Origin: Geosiphon pyriformis
Lineage: Eukaryota > Glomeromycota > Glomeromycetes > Archaeosporales > Geosiphonaceae
Reading direction: 5' to 3'
NCBI GenBank assembly: GCA_016748015.1
Contig: JAAOMT010000222.1
Coordinates: 292,817 to 356,816 of the forward strand
DNA length: 64,000 bases
The translations under genes and the position numbers were made by a program. This document shows, in pieces, positions 1 through 11,584 of this stretch; position 1 is the stretch's first letter, and each line of letters starts with the position of its first letter. Under the pieces are notes generated by a model. It made no database searches. It saw only the letters and a list, made by a program, of their open reading frames with translations, and was not told the origin of the DNA.

Positions 1-229
1 TAAAATAAAATTTACAAGCTTATAGTAATATGTTATTATTTATTTTAAAAACTTTTTTTTTGTTGTTATTAGTTTATGTTAATTAAAAAAGATAATATTA
101 AAATTATTACTTTAAAAAACACTTTTAAGATTAAATTAATTATTTTTTTTAACTGTATAATCTTTAAAATTAATGATTTGATTTTTTAAGTTAATAATTA
201 AACATATTTTATTTTATGTTTTTTTTTGA
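1..229 (+). repeat. F1 repeat, left part (decayed)
   Basis: This AT-rich stretch aligns by eye with 10290-10510 of the better preserved copy F2; the clearest match is about 120-229 against 10400-10510. The F1 copy continues after LINE1 at 7117, so LINE1 split it. Most differences from F2 read as loss of C or G to T or A. No open frame survives. Confidence 0.5.
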
Positions 230-375
230 TTTTTATTATTATTATTATTTTTTCTTTGCTTAACAAGTGAAGTTCAAACACAGTTTAGAACTATACATCA
301 AAAAAATAATTTAAATTAAATGTAAATCATGCATTTTCTACACATGACCAGCCACTTAGGCTGATTAAAACAATA

Positions 376-1680
376 CTATGCAGCTATATAAACCAAGATT
401 GAGTTATCTACATCTGAAAAAAATAAACAAGACTTACAAAAGCCAAAATGAACACCAAATACTTTAGTGATGCCAAACAACTTAATCACACCAGCCAAGA
501 ACTTTAAAGCTAAACCAGAGATTGAAACAAAAGCTGAACCATTATATAAGATAAGTTTATTTTTCTTTATATAGGCATAATGTTTAGCACAAACCAACCA
601 AATATTATCTCTAAAAGTAAGACAGAAAGAATGCATAAATTTCACAATTTTTAAACCAGCAATCTTGGAATCCTAAAAGACAGAGATAGCTTCTTAAAGC
701 CAACTATCAAAAACAAAACCCTTATAAAAAGCCATGGATACAGAACCATCAGAAACACAAAATAATAACAGTTACAACACACATGAAAAGGAAAAAGAGA
801 GACCAGAAATTGTCTTCTAGAAAGCCACATGGGTGTTTAATATCTGATGATGAACAGAAATATCAATATCACAAGAAAAAACATAATCTGATACCTTCAC
901 ACTACCACAATATAAACACAATACACTAGGGTAGTATTTAATATAAAGGCACTTCTAAACAGCAACAGACAGTTAATAATGTAAAGCTTTCATAAAATAA
1001 GTACATGTATTAGCTGAAGGCCTGTTAGTAAAACCAGTGGCCATGTGTAAATTAGGTTGTTACACCAACAAGGAGTTGAACCAATTAATGTCTAAAAGCA
1101 AGCTATTAACCAAAAACCTAAAGCCAGAACCAATCTCCCAACATACTCGACAAATGGAATGAAAAATGTCACAAACAAAGTGTTTAGAGTTGCCAGAAAC
1201 AATACTACTATTAGCTACTATAAAACATTCTCTTAAATATAAAAGAAAACACCAATCAGAAAAAAAGACGATATCAACAATTGCATCAATACACTCATTT
1301 TCCATAACATCAAAGTGATCTTTCATCTTGTGTTAGTCAATCCTCAAATTCTTATCACAAATAATATTTACAATATGCTAATGCTTAATCTAGCACTGAT
1401 TACAAAAATTAGGACACACCAAACCCAATTCTAACTTACAAGCATCCAAAACAACTTGACTATCTGAAAATAAGTGAACAAAGCTAGATAGAAGAATACA
1501 CTTTAATGTCAATACAATAGTCTATATCTCTATCAGAGTAGATAACATTAAACCTGAAACACCAACACCCAAACTCATATCAATGTTCTTAAAAAAAGCT
1601 GCAGCACCAGCTTTTTTGTTAACTATGCTCAGGTTTTTTAGGGACCTATTTGTATAGACAAAAAAACTACCAATAACAAT
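376..1680 (-). pseudogene. LINE1 RNase H and C-terminal zinc-binding segment
   Basis: About 1665-1390 reads FVYTNRSL, then STLIEIWTI, VHLFSDSQVVLDACK; 1326-1060 continues with KDHFDVMENECIDAI. This is the RNase H order D-E-D-D, with the first Asp changed (YTDGS expected, YTNRS seen). Next comes a C-x2-C...C motif at about 925-870 (CLYCGSVKVSDYVFSC, the usual His replaced by Tyr), and the conserved tail at 645-376 that includes LTFRDNIWLVCAKH and FGFCKSCLFFSDVD. Stops and small indels interrupt it. The tail block recurs in LINE2 around 37600-37480, which supports the family assignment. Confidence 0.75.
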
Positions 1681-1926
1681 TCAAGAAAGCTAACCATAAA
1701 TAGATTTAAATTCACAAGACTCAAGAACATTTAGAGAGCCAACACTACCCAAAACAGAGGGACAAGCAGAAGAAAAAGTCTTGCCAATAAAAAATGCAGT
1801 AGAAAGTTTAAATCACTCAGAAATAGAGCCATGAAGATCCAATTTTTTCCACTGCTTAAAGGTGTACCAATCAAAAACAGCACCATAACAATTACAAAGT
1901 TGCTCCACAAAGGCAATATTATGTCT

Positions 1927-3660
1927 TCAAAATAAAAGAAGGAACTTGAAAAATTTTGACTGGCCAAAAACAGCAAATATGGGCACCTTACCATAAAAAA
2001 GAAAAAAATTATCCAAAAAGCCACCCAGGAACAAACTGCACTCAAAAAAAATATGGATCATGTCTGTCAAAAAGTTATTAAAAAAACTGACCCAAATATG
2101 AACAGAGAAACTCAAAGGATGAACAGAATACCAACACAAAACTTGCAAGTTATAAGACCTGTGGAAAAACAGACAACCCAAAATCCCACCAAAGTTTACA
2201 AAACCAACAAGAAAAGTTACTTTACTCTTATATTGATATTGTACAAAAGATTTCAAATCATAAAAGGATAGGTGATAGATTGTATTACCAGAAAAATCAA
2301 GAGACAAACCAGACTTAAACTTCAAGTCCTTATAAATCAAAGCATCTTACTTGGCACATACACTAACAGGAATGAAACTAAACTGTGTTCTATAGCTGAC
2401 AATAGGATGAAAAACAGCTAATACCAAATACAAAAACTGCTTATCTGAGACAGTTTTTCTCAAAACCAAGTTGGTAAAAAAATGAATGTTCATTTACATC
2501 TTAACCAAGCTAGGCTTTGAAAGACTTTTAATTAAAAAAAAGATGTCCAGATATTAATAGGCTTCTATTTTTTTAATGATAAAAATGGGTAAACTACTGA
2601 TAAACAGAGAAAATTTGTCTACCCTGCAATTGATAAAAATGGTCATTGTTTTGTCATTATTAATAGAGATGTTGTTGATCCAAAAAAATTTACTAGCAAC
2701 ATCAAAAATATGTTGAGTAGTACTTTGATTGCTATCAACCCAGATTGTATCATCAATGAAAACACTAGCAGCAAAAAAGGAAGAAAGTCTAGCCCAAGAC
2801 TTGGCACAATCATTCCTGGAAATAAAATAAAAATTCAATCTATACTCATATCCACTCTCTTGTCTCTTGACTTTGCACAAAAAAGAATCATAAAATATAT
2901 ACCAAAAAAAAAGGGAGAAGATTTCTCTTTGGTCCAAATCATTATGTACATAATAATCATTTATTAATCCAAAATCAGTTATAATCTGGTTAGTACAATC
3001 TCCATGAATATTACCAAAAAATTGAATAAATTTGCTACATATTTTAATCCTGACCAAACTTTTCTTAAAATGCTCCCAGCCAACCAAATTGTATGCCTTA
3101 TACATATCCTGCAAAACCAGCCAGAGCTTTTGGTTCTTTTTCAAAGCATCTTTAATTACTGAACTAATTGCAAAAATAAGAGACTGAGTTGTTGTATTCT
3201 TTAAAACTGAAAAATTGTCCCCACAAAGAATGTTAAAAGTACTGCATGCCAATAAAATTCTGTTAAAAAGAATCTTGAAAAGAATTTTGCAAGCTGTTTT
3301 AATCAAAGCAATAGGATAAGTATTTGTCAGAACACCTTTCTACTCATATGGTTTGAGAATTATTAAAACCCAAGTCTTCTTCCAAGAACTAAGTATTGAT
3401 TTATTAGATAGACAAATATTCAAAAACACCAAAAGCATATCCAGAACTGATCTGTCACAATGTTTTCAAAGCTTATTTAATACACCCAAAAGACCAGCAG
3501 CTTTGCCACAAACAGATCCAAAATCACACTAAACAGTTCATTAAACTCAATTGAACACATTACACCAGAAAAAGTTTTATCAAAAACATATTCCAAAGAT
3601 TTGTATTAACAAGACTATTTATCAGAAATATTGGCAACCATCTCTTGTTTTCTAGTTTAA
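1927..3660 (-). pseudogene. LINE1 reverse transcriptase and thumb region
   Basis: The 250-codon stretch 3306-2554 is the core. It reads NFSVLKNTTTQSLIFAIS, then LQDMYKAYNLVGWEH (RT motif A, DMxKAYD type), DLDQREIFSLFFW (motif B region) and FIDDTIWV (motif C, both catalytic Asp present), followed by INNDKTMTIFINC. This order is diagnostic of LINE reverse transcriptases. Frames shift between the upstream segment (4085-3657), the core and the downstream segment (2340-1927), so indels have broken the gene. The intact FIDD box contrasts with LINE2, where both Asp are Asn. Confidence 0.85.
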
Positions 3661-4329
3661 TCTTTTATAATTACATCTACCTTGAACTTAACCATATTAG
3701 ACTCCAAAATCAGCTTGTCATCAACAACCAAATGGTTCAGAACCACTTTGTAAAAAAGATGCTTCAGCACACTTCTAATAGTATAGCCCTTATTTATCTC
3801 AAAACTTTCCATTCTTCTATTTATAGCAAACCTGATGTTTGCCTTATTAGTTCTTAAAGATTTAGCAAGCTTGGAAGCATGATAAGATTTTTTTATACCA
3901 AAAAAAACAAAACAGATGTAATCAAAGTCCATATTAGAGTTCATAAGATTCTGCATAACCAAAGTTTTAACATTGTCTAAAGAAATCCAGTATTTCATAA
4001 GGGAAGCAAACTTGTTGGTACTCTTCTTATGAGAAACTTTAATGATCTTTAAAACCAAAAGTTCCAGCCTATAAAACTTAGACAATTTTTTGGTAAAAAC
4101 ATTATTAAAGCTCTTGAATCATCTTTTCTTAAATACCTCATTAGCTGAAAAGATCATTATCTTGTGAATAACATTCCACAAAGCATTCAAATTCAAGAAT
4201 CCCTTAGAAATAACAAACTCACCAAAAAACATCACAGTATTGGCTGCTGTGATGTTCTTAAATTTATTCTATTTTGCTTTATCAGTATTCTTGAAATCAA
4301 ACTTCCAATAATTCCAATTAGCTTGCTTG

Positions 4330-5041
4330 TGAAAAGAGTTTAATTGCATATCTAACAACTTATCCAAACTCACAGAGCATGATGATTGGTGTCAAAGTGG
4401 TTACTAACATCCAAAACATCATAACATATCACTGCATTAACCAGATTTAAAGAAATAAACACATAATCAATTGTTTTCTTGACACCTCTTGAATTTTTTT
4501 ACATAGAATTTCTTATAATCAGACTTCTTAACAAAGAATTGACCAAACCCAAATCAAGACATTTTTTGAAACTGGCACACCTATGGGAGCCATTCTTATT
4601 AAAATTGTCACTCAGGACTATGAAATAAAATTCATTTACAGTCTTTGCTATTAGAGAGTTGATCTCACAAGCTTAAGAAAAATGAACTGCCAAGAAGATG
4701 CCTGTATACAGCCCCAAAATTGAAATAGAAAGCTTATTTTTAAAGAGCAACTTAACAGAAAGGAGCCAGTCAGACACCTCAAAAATTTTACATACATGAT
4801 GAGCAAAAGAAATGTTCATAATAATAGCAATACCAGAATTCAAGTAACCAGAGTCCAAACCAAAAGTAAAGACATGGACACTATTAAACTTATTAGCAAT
4901 CCATAAATGGACTTTACTCTTTAACTTAGTCTCAATAACAATTGAAATCAAATTGTCTATATCCTTGTGTTAACAAATAATATCTCTTTGCTTTACAGGA
5001 TTGTTCATATCTTGAGCATTGTATGTAGCAATTTTTCAAAC
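4330..5041 (-). pseudogene. LINE1 endonuclease (APE/EEP type)
   Basis: The domain opens with V-stop-KIATYNAQDMNN (consensus WxIATxNVRGMNN type), where the expected Trp codon is TGA at 5038-5036. It continues with IVIETKLKSK (the catalytic Glu of the ETKL motif is kept), GLDSGYLNSGIAIIM, SDNFNKN (degraded GDFN motif), TIDYVF and SNHFDTNHHALSV (degraded SDH motif). In non-LTR elements this enzyme nicks target DNA to prime reverse transcription. Several catalytic positions are changed and stops occur near 4675 and 4500, so it is inactive. It is in the same frame as the upstream RRM/knuckle region. Confidence 0.75.
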
Positions 5042-5260
5042 CAAACTGTTTATTAAAATGAAGAAAAAGCTAATAAACCCAAACCAAAACACAAATGATT
5101 CAATCTTTCTAAAACTGAATTAACTAATACTTTCAGAGCCACTATTTTTGACTCTAAGCCATTCATCTTAATGGTGAAAACCCTGAAACTACTTAAGCTA
5201 AATTAGCAACTACATTAAAACCAACTGAAAGAGAGGGAATTGATAACACCAACACACCAT

Positions 5261-6955
5261 TTAAAACCATATTTGAAACCAAATTAGAAGCCAAAAAACA
5301 GAAGCAACCAAAGAAAAAGTGTAAGAAGATGTAGCCAAAAGTGCCAAATTAACAAAGCTCAACTTCTTCACAAGAACAAAAACTTGATTAGCCAAAAGCT
5401 TTATAAAGCGTTTTAAGACTACCAAACACTCACTTAAGCCAGAAACAACAAAAGAAGCAGAACCCAAAGAAGAAGATATTACACCCAAAAGTGAATTAAC
5501 ACTAAATGGAACTAATGAGACCACACAAAACAAAGAGCCACCAGCAATCTGAGCCCAAGTTTTATCTTCAAATAAGATAGGATGCACAATAGAAGTCTAT
5601 TTCTTCTTATATATGTTGGTTAAATAAGCCCAATTCTGAGAAGTCACCATATGTCTACCACAATCAACAGAAATATGACCAAGCTGTTTATATTGAGCAC
5701 AATAGGTCAAAAAAAGTCCAGCCCAATGCAAATTTACATCCTTAAAGACTAAAGTAGAATCAAAAGCAGCCAATCTAAATGCCTCACTTTCAAAACACAC
5801 TATAGCACATCTATCATGTATATATGAATTTGGATTACAGCCAATGATGCAAGTTTTTCCACCATAAAAGACCAACAAATCAGCTAGATTATAAGCAGTA
5901 GTGCTAGTTGAAAAAGTATACAACAAAGTCTGATGTTGATTTTTTAAGATCCATGATTGTTTATCTTCAATTGCCAAAGCCACATGTACAGAATCCTTTC
6001 TCATAAGCATTAATCATTTAAAAGCAACCAAACTAGTAATGTTAGAAGATTCAAACTTAACTAAAGCCTTTTGCCAAAGACCAATCAGTTGTATTTTGAT
6101 TGAGGTAATTTTGCCAAATTTGAAAAAAACTAATTCTATGGCTGATTTAAAAAGATCAACTGGAATCTTCTTGACAATTACTTTCCAATCTGATTGATTG
6201 TTTGGTTTTTTAACCTTATCATTTACCAAAATTTTCTTACTAATAGTCATTTTCTTGGCTTTGATTAAACTAAATTCTAAAATAAAAGAAGATTTAATAA
6301 TTCCAGAAAATTTTAAGGAAGCAAATGCTCTCCTAAAACCATTGACTTGATAAAAAAATTTTTTCACAGCAATTAACTTGTTACCAATAATTTTGCCAGG
6401 TAAGACAAATAACTCAATATCCAATACAAATAACTTAACTGGATCAAAAATTTGCTTTACCAATGCATATGATCTAACCAAATGCAATCTTCTGAAGTTT
6501 GTAAACTTAGGAGACAAAAAAGCCACAATATTATCATTATTACTCAAAATGTCAAATAAAGAAGTTTTTAGAGATTGACCTAATACATATGTGTAAGTGT
6601 GCATTTTCCTGGGTGTGAAATTATCTTTTATGTTATTGACCACTAAAGTGTTCAAGTCAGCATAACTAGTTTCCTCAGTAACAGTATTTTTCATGTTCTC
6701 TAAGTCCAACAGACCACTTATGCTGCTTGTTTCACTCTTAATTTTACTATTCCAAGATTTTGAAAACTTACTATTAACATTACCAATATCAGCCAGACCT
6801 AATAGGCCAGCAGACAAGTTAACTACACTAATGCTAACTTTAAGATTTTTAGACTTTTTATAGGACACACTGTGAGAATATACGTTATTTACTCTTTTTT
6901 TTTGCATTAGACCAGATTTCCAACTCAGTAGAAGCAGATTTAGAACTATCAGCAA
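5261..6955 (-). pseudogene. LINE1 N-terminal region: RRM-like fold plus zinc knuckle
   Basis: One frame runs from the ATG at 6955 to about 5261, broken by a few stops (near 6011 and 5590). The first 313 residues end in a stretch resembling an RNA-recognition motif (residues about 260-313, with KIPVDLFKSAIELVFFKFG and later WQKALVKFES). The next block has a gag-like knuckle C-x2-Y-x4-H-x4-C at codons about 5701-5660; the second cysteine has become tyrosine. In LINEs this region is the nucleic-acid-binding, particle-forming part. The downstream 108-residue block is a low-complexity Ser/Val/Leu linker leading to the endonuclease. The assignment rests on motif reading only. Confidence 0.7.
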
Positions 6956-7116
6956 CAGAGCTTATCAGTTTTATATTCACAAATAAAGATATATTTAAAA
7001 AAATAGCTGATAGAATAAAAGGAACAGGAAATAGGGATAAATATTTTTTCAGCAATATTTTGCTCTTGTTGTAACTGGGAGATCAACAAAAGAAAGACAA
7101 TTTTTTATTATTATTA

Positions 7117-8019
7117 ATATTTTACTGTTATAATTTTTGATTTTTTAAAAACTTTAAATTTTGTTATTTTAAAAATTAATATTTTGTGTAAATATTATAT
7201 TTAATAAAATTTTTTTAAATATTATTATTGCTATAAGTATTAAAATCTAAACTATTTAATAATAAATTATAAAGTGTTTTATCTTTTTAAGTTTTTGTTT
7301 AAATTTATAAATAGTTTTAAAGTTTTTAATTTTTTTTTGTTAATATTAAGTTATATGTTAAAGCTTTTATTTTTTTGGTTTTTTTATTACTATGCTTTTA
7401 ACTTTTTTATTGTTAATTTTATGGTTAATTTTATAATTAATTTTTATTTAGCTTTTTTGAAATTTAATATAATTAATTTGATTTTATTAATTAAATTAAT
7501 TATTAAGTTAATTAGTATTTTAATCTAATTAATTATTAAATTAATTAATGCTTTTTTGGTTTTAATTACAAAATTAAAAAGATTTACGTTTTGGTTTATA
7601 GATTGTATTAAATAATATTAACAAATTTATTAATTGTTTTTATACAAAAAATAAGTGCTTAAAATATATTTTTTTTATAAATTTAATTTAATTTAGTTTT
7701 GATTAACTTAAATAATTAATTACATATAAAAAATACATAAGTTATAACTTATTAAGATCTTAAAATTTTTAATTATTATAATATTATTATTGTTTTGTTA
7801 AATAAAAAATTATTAATATTTTTTTATAATTTTAAAAAATTTTATTTATATATATTTTTTTAAAATAATTAAGTTAATAATTAAATTAATAATTAAGTTA
7901 TAATTAAGTTAATAATTATATTAATAGCTAATTTTAAAAATAAAATGAATTATATACATAATCTTAATAATAAATACTAAATATAATTAGAAAATTAATA
8001 AAACTAAAAAGTAAAACAC
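7117..8019 (+). repeat. F1 repeat, right part (decayed)
   Basis: This resumes the F1 copy after LINE1. The block around 7260-7380 (ATAAATTATAAAGTGTTTTATC onward) lines up with 10655-10745 of F2, and 7990-8020 (ending AAAGTAAAACACA) with the F2 3' end at 11385-11408. Almost every C and G of F2 is T or A here. The apparent hydrophobic ORF at 7274-7528 is the decayed F ORF read in T-rich sequence, not a membrane protein. Confidence 0.55.

Positions 8020-8105
<86 letters not shown>
8020..8105 (+). repeat. (TAA)n microsatellite, about 28 units, at F1 3' end
   Basis: An uninterrupted AAT/TAA array of about 85 bp is followed by an impure AAC/AAT extension to about 8165. F2 ends at the equivalent point with only four units (11409 onward). 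The array is therefore best read as an expanded 3' tail of the F1 retroelement copy, not an unrelated satellite. Confidence 0.85.
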
Positions 8106-8109
<4 letters not shown>

Positions 8110-8289
8110 AACAACAATAACAACAACAATAATAATAAAAATAATAATAATTTTAACAATATTATTATTCTTATTAACTTAATAAAAAATTACAGACAAA
8201 TATTAAACTATTTTATAAATAAAATATAATAAATATTAATAAATACATTAATTATTAAAAAAAATACTATATTATCAAATAAAAATCAA

Positions 8290-9010
8290 GTATTAAGAAA
8301 TTTTTTGTTTTCTTAATTTCATAACTATAATTAAAGAAAAAAGTAAAAAAGCTATATTTGATATTTTTTTTAAGATATTTAATAAAGTTTTAATCAGAAA
8401 AATTTTCTCTGTTATAGAAGCAATTAAACAAAACATCTTAGAAGTTTTTTTCTTAAATAATAATAGTAAAAAGCTGTTTTTAGTGGCCATTGAAACATTT
8501 TTTTTATTTTTGGCTAATTTTTTATCATTTAAAATTCTCTTAAAAAAACACATTTGAATTAATTTTAATATTGTTTCTATTCTTATTAAAAATTAAAAAG
8601 TTGTTAATAATAAGCCAGTTAATAAGTTGGTCTTTTTAACTATTACTGTTATATTTAATATTACTAGTATTATTTCTTTAAAAATAATTAAAAAAACCAA
8701 AAAGTTCAAAAAATAGAAGTAATTATTTGCTTCTGCTATTATTATATCAAATTTTTTTGTGGTTTTAAATAAGCTTTTTATTGTATTATCTAATATGTTA
8801 TCTAAGATAAACCAATATTAACTACTAATTATGTTGTTAAATATGGTATTTTTTGGCAGATTTTTGCTGGTTTTAAAAGCAAAACAACAGTTTTTTGTTA
8901 GATTATCTGTTCTTAAAAACTGGGTTGACCAAATAAAAACTAATTTATTATTATTTTTTCTAATGCTGTTATGGTTTAAGAATTTAGCAAAAAGAATCAT
9001 AAAAATAATA
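8290..9010 (+). repeat. Decayed AT-rich repeat G, copy 1
   Basis: About 8440-8700 resembles 15680-15900 in the same orientation (shared pattern TTTTTCTTAAATAATA, then AACATTTTTT, then AACACATT). Both are so AT-rich that chance similarity is a real risk. Short ORFs on both strands here have no recognisable motif. I see no gene. Confidence 0.3.
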
Positions 9011-9066
9011 CAAACTATTCAATCATAATATAGCACAGTAATAATCTTAGAAAGGTAATGATTAAC

Positions 9067-9158
9067 ATAGTAGCAAACACCATCTTGTGATAGTGGCAAG
9101 CACCAGTTCACAATAGCAGCCAACACCAACTGGTGATAGCAGCAAACACCAGGTTGAA
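9067..9158 (+). repeat. 23-bp tandem repeat, 4 copies
   Basis: Four consecutive 23-bp units begin at 9067, 9090, 9113 and 9136, each starting ATAGYRGCMARCACCA followed by seven more variable bases. The units differ from each other at several positions, so the array is old. It lies in a stretch without a supported gene. Confidence 0.85.
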
Positions 9159-9239
9159 ATATCAAAAAGAAAGTATTTTCTCGTAGAACTACAAACATGT
9201 ATATATACAGTAGTTTTAATATTGGGAAATAATCAATCA

Positions 9240-9900
9240 AGTAATAAAAAAAAAATCATAACTTATCAAGCAACAGATCCAATTTTATCCAACAAACTCC
9301 ACTTTAAATCATACTTTCAAATTAAATATCCCAAGAAACCTTTAAAAATCAAAAAGAAATGAAAAAGAATATTTAAAACAGAACTATCACAATCCAAAGT
9401 ATTAAGAAACTTACTTGTATTATTTATTGAATGAAACTATCATTCATCAACTGAATCCCTTGGAAGAATAATCCTTGATCCGGATTATTCACGTTGTTAC
9501 TAATTGATAAAAGCTTTATTGTGAGAATTAGAAAAGCACTAAAGACTATTAACATTCTGTGTTTCTAGATTAGAGAAACACATCAGGCAATTGCAAGGAT
9601 AGCCTCAGAGAAGACCCCAGACAGTGGGTAGATTTCAGTTCAGTCTCTGAGAAGGAGTACATAAACATACACAACAATCAAGAATTAAAGAATAACTTAC
9701 ATCGCAACAGTAAAAAGAAAGCCTTCAGTGTAACAGTGACATTATCACACAAATAGAATTGAGGAACTCACGAAAGACTGATTGCAATTAAAGCGGGATA
9801 TCAGCAATTAAATATAACAAGAAAACCATTCCGTAATAATGCTATTGCTAATAATACTTGAAAAACCATTATTGATTGTCAAAGATTTGTTAAGTAGATA
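9240..9900. other. Non-coding, less AT-rich stretch with three inverted repeats
   Basis: No ORF of note is present. Base composition is more balanced than its surroundings. Three inverted repeats lie within 190 bp: GAATAATCC at 9466-9474 with GGATTATTC at 9482-9490; TGTGTTTCT at 9558-9566 with AGAAACACA at 9574-9582; CTCAGAGA at 9604-9611 with TCTCTGAG at 9644-9651. It could be a relic of a small non-autonomous element or a structured RNA; the sequence alone does not decide. Confidence 0.45.
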
Positions 9901-11430
9901 GTTTTTACTCTAATATTTAATGCAATTTTCAAAATTAAATTGGCTTATATTAAGACTGTTTTTTAGTTAGTATATGGTTTTTTAAGTATGAAATTAATAT
10001 CAAAAAACAATATGAAGCTTTTTTGTATAGAATTTGTTTTTTAAAAGTTATTAGGTACTGTTTTTTGGTTGAACTTACAAGCTTTGTTTATTTGGCTATT
10101 TTTAAAATTACCAAATTTTTGGTGGTTTCTAAATTTGGTTTTTTTTTTTGTTATTATTATATTATATAATATATCTTTGAATGTATTTGCTGCTAATATT
10201 AAGATAGTTCTTAATGTATTTAGTAAAGTTTTTTATATTATGCTAAAGCCAATTAGTATTTAGTAATATTTAATTATTTACTTTAAGACTTTAAATAATA
10301 TTGTATCTGTTTTAATTATTGATTAGTTTTATTAAGCAAAAATAGCAGTAAGATTTTTTTTCTTATAAATCAAATAAGATCATTTTGTCTTGTAATAAGT
10401 TCAAAACCAAGTTAATCAATCTTTTTTCTAACTGTACTGTCTATAAAATTAATAATATGATCTCTTAAGTTAACAGTCAGACTTGTTTTATTCTTTGTTT
10501 ATTTTATTTTGGTTATTATTCTCAGTTCACTTTGGTTATATTTGGCTTACAAAGTGATTTGGATGCAGCTATTATTAGAACTAGTATTTTGAAAAAGTAT
10601 TATATCTGATAAAAAACTTTTGAATACTAATATTGTTTTAAATACCAAGACTTAACTGTTAATTATAAAGTGTCTTTATCTTTTTTTCTCAAAATTTTCA
10701 AAGCTTTTATGTCTTGTTTTATTGATATTAAGTTTTATGTTAAGACTGCCATTTCTGTGTCTTTTTTAGCTTCTAATTCTCCAGTTAGTTTTGCTAATAT
10801 AATAGCTAATATTTTTGTAATTTTCTTTTGGTTGGTCTGTTTAAAGTCTGATTTGGTCAAGCTTTTTGTTCTGATTGAGTCTATTGTTAAGCCAATTAAA
10901 TCTTTGATTACTGTATTTAAACAATTTATTAATGATAATTTGGTTTTAAGTAGTGTATTTGGCCTTAGGATCAATAAGATTTTAGTACATATAAGTATCT
11001 TTAGCAAAGCAGTTGGTAAGTTGAAATGGAAGATGGTTGCTTTGAAAACTGAGTGTGGCTTTAAGAACATTGATGTGTTTGGCCTTCATGTAAATTTGTC
11101 TGCATTTAATGATAAAATGTTTTCCAACTTGATGTTACTATGGGAACATGAATCTATTAATGTAAAGACTAATGCTTTAAAAACGGTCGAATGGCTGGTT
11201 GGATTGGTTAGTAATAGTGCTACATTGTTTGAGATTGTTCAAAGAATGTCTTCTTTGGATAAGTTTTTTTCTAAGATATCAACGTAGTATAGCCTGAACT
11301 GGCTCGAGTAGCTGGTTACATGTAGAAAGTGCGTAAACTGCATTTAGCCTTGAGACCCTTAGTTTGTTTCTAATTTCTAGATAGTGGTTGGGCTGTACTC
11401 GTTAAACACATAATAATAATAAAAATTATC
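9900..11430 (+). mobile_element. F2: TAA-tailed retroelement-like repeat
   Basis: The same sequence occurs three-quarters decayed as F1 (1-229 plus 7117-8019). F2 contains a 205-codon ORF (10670-11287), then about 120 bp of less AT-rich 3' sequence (11288-11408, with TGGCTCGAGTAGCTGG and TTGGGCTGTACTCGTTAAAC), and ends in ATAATAATAATAAAA. A short TAA tail after a unique 3' region is typical of non-LTR elements. The 5' limit is not clear. No reverse transcriptase is present in it. Confidence 0.5.
10670..11287 (+). CDS. F2 repeat ORF, unknown function
   Basis: The 205-residue ORF is read from the first ATG in frame; the true start may lie upstream, since the sequence between 9900 and 10670 is also repeat-derived. 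The second half looks like a real protein: VGKLKWKMVALKTECGF, NLMLLWEHESINVKTNA and EWLVGLVSNSATLFEIVQ. The first half is enriched in Phe/Ile/Leu, as expected if T-rich decay changed Ser, Pro and Thr codons. I do not recognise a named domain. The decayed counterpart in F1 argues that it is a transposon protein, possibly an ORF1-like product. Confidence 0.45.
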   Translation: MSLSFFLKIFKAFMSCFIDIKFYVKTAISVSFLASNSPVSFANIIANIFVIFFWLVCLKSDLVKLFVLIESIVKPIKSLITVFKQFINDNLVLSSVFGLRINKILVHISIFSKAVGKLKWKMVALKTECGFKNIDVFGLHVNLSAFNDKMFSNLMLLWEHESINVKTNALKTVEWLVGLVSNSATLFEIVQRMSSLDKFFSKIST

Positions 11431-11584
11431 AAAAGACTTCAAAATTTATGAGTAATTTTTAAATATATATATATAAAAATATAATAAATTGTTATTATGA
11501 AGTGACATGCAATAATAATATTGGCTATTTTCTTTTATTACATATTTTAAATTGGTTTATTTAATAGCGAGTTAGTCAAGGGGT

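Larger units (their letters stand above)
245..7101 (-). mobile_element. LINE1: near full-length non-LTR retrotransposon
   Basis: Reading the minus strand from 7101 down to 245, the order is RRM-like segment, zinc knuckle, apurinic-type endonuclease, reverse transcriptase, RNase H and a C-terminal CCHC-like segment. The segments starting at 6955, 6010, 5587, 5041 and 4951 are all in one frame, so the original was probably one long polyprotein (inferred) rather than two ORFs. A 15-bp repeat TTTTTATTATTATTA occurs at 230-244 and 7102-7116 and is a candidate target duplication; the element's own TAA-type 3' tail makes its exact edge uncertain. The copy is broken by many stops and at least two frame changes downstream of the endonuclease. 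It interrupts repeat F1. Confidence 0.85.

Noticed and set aside
7274-7528. Plus-strand 84-codon hydrophobic ORF, looks like a membrane protein
   Set aside because: It aligns with the decayed F repeat ORF; T-rich codons give Phe/Leu/Ile by composition alone.
9067-9158. CRISPR-like direct repeats (also 36494-36614 and 63541-63700)
   Set aside because: Units are contiguous tandem repeats with no spacers, in a eukaryotic genome with no cas genes.
9600-9655. Possible tRNA in the hairpin-rich stretch
   Set aside because: The arms do not make a cloverleaf and no B-box GGTTCRANNCC is present.
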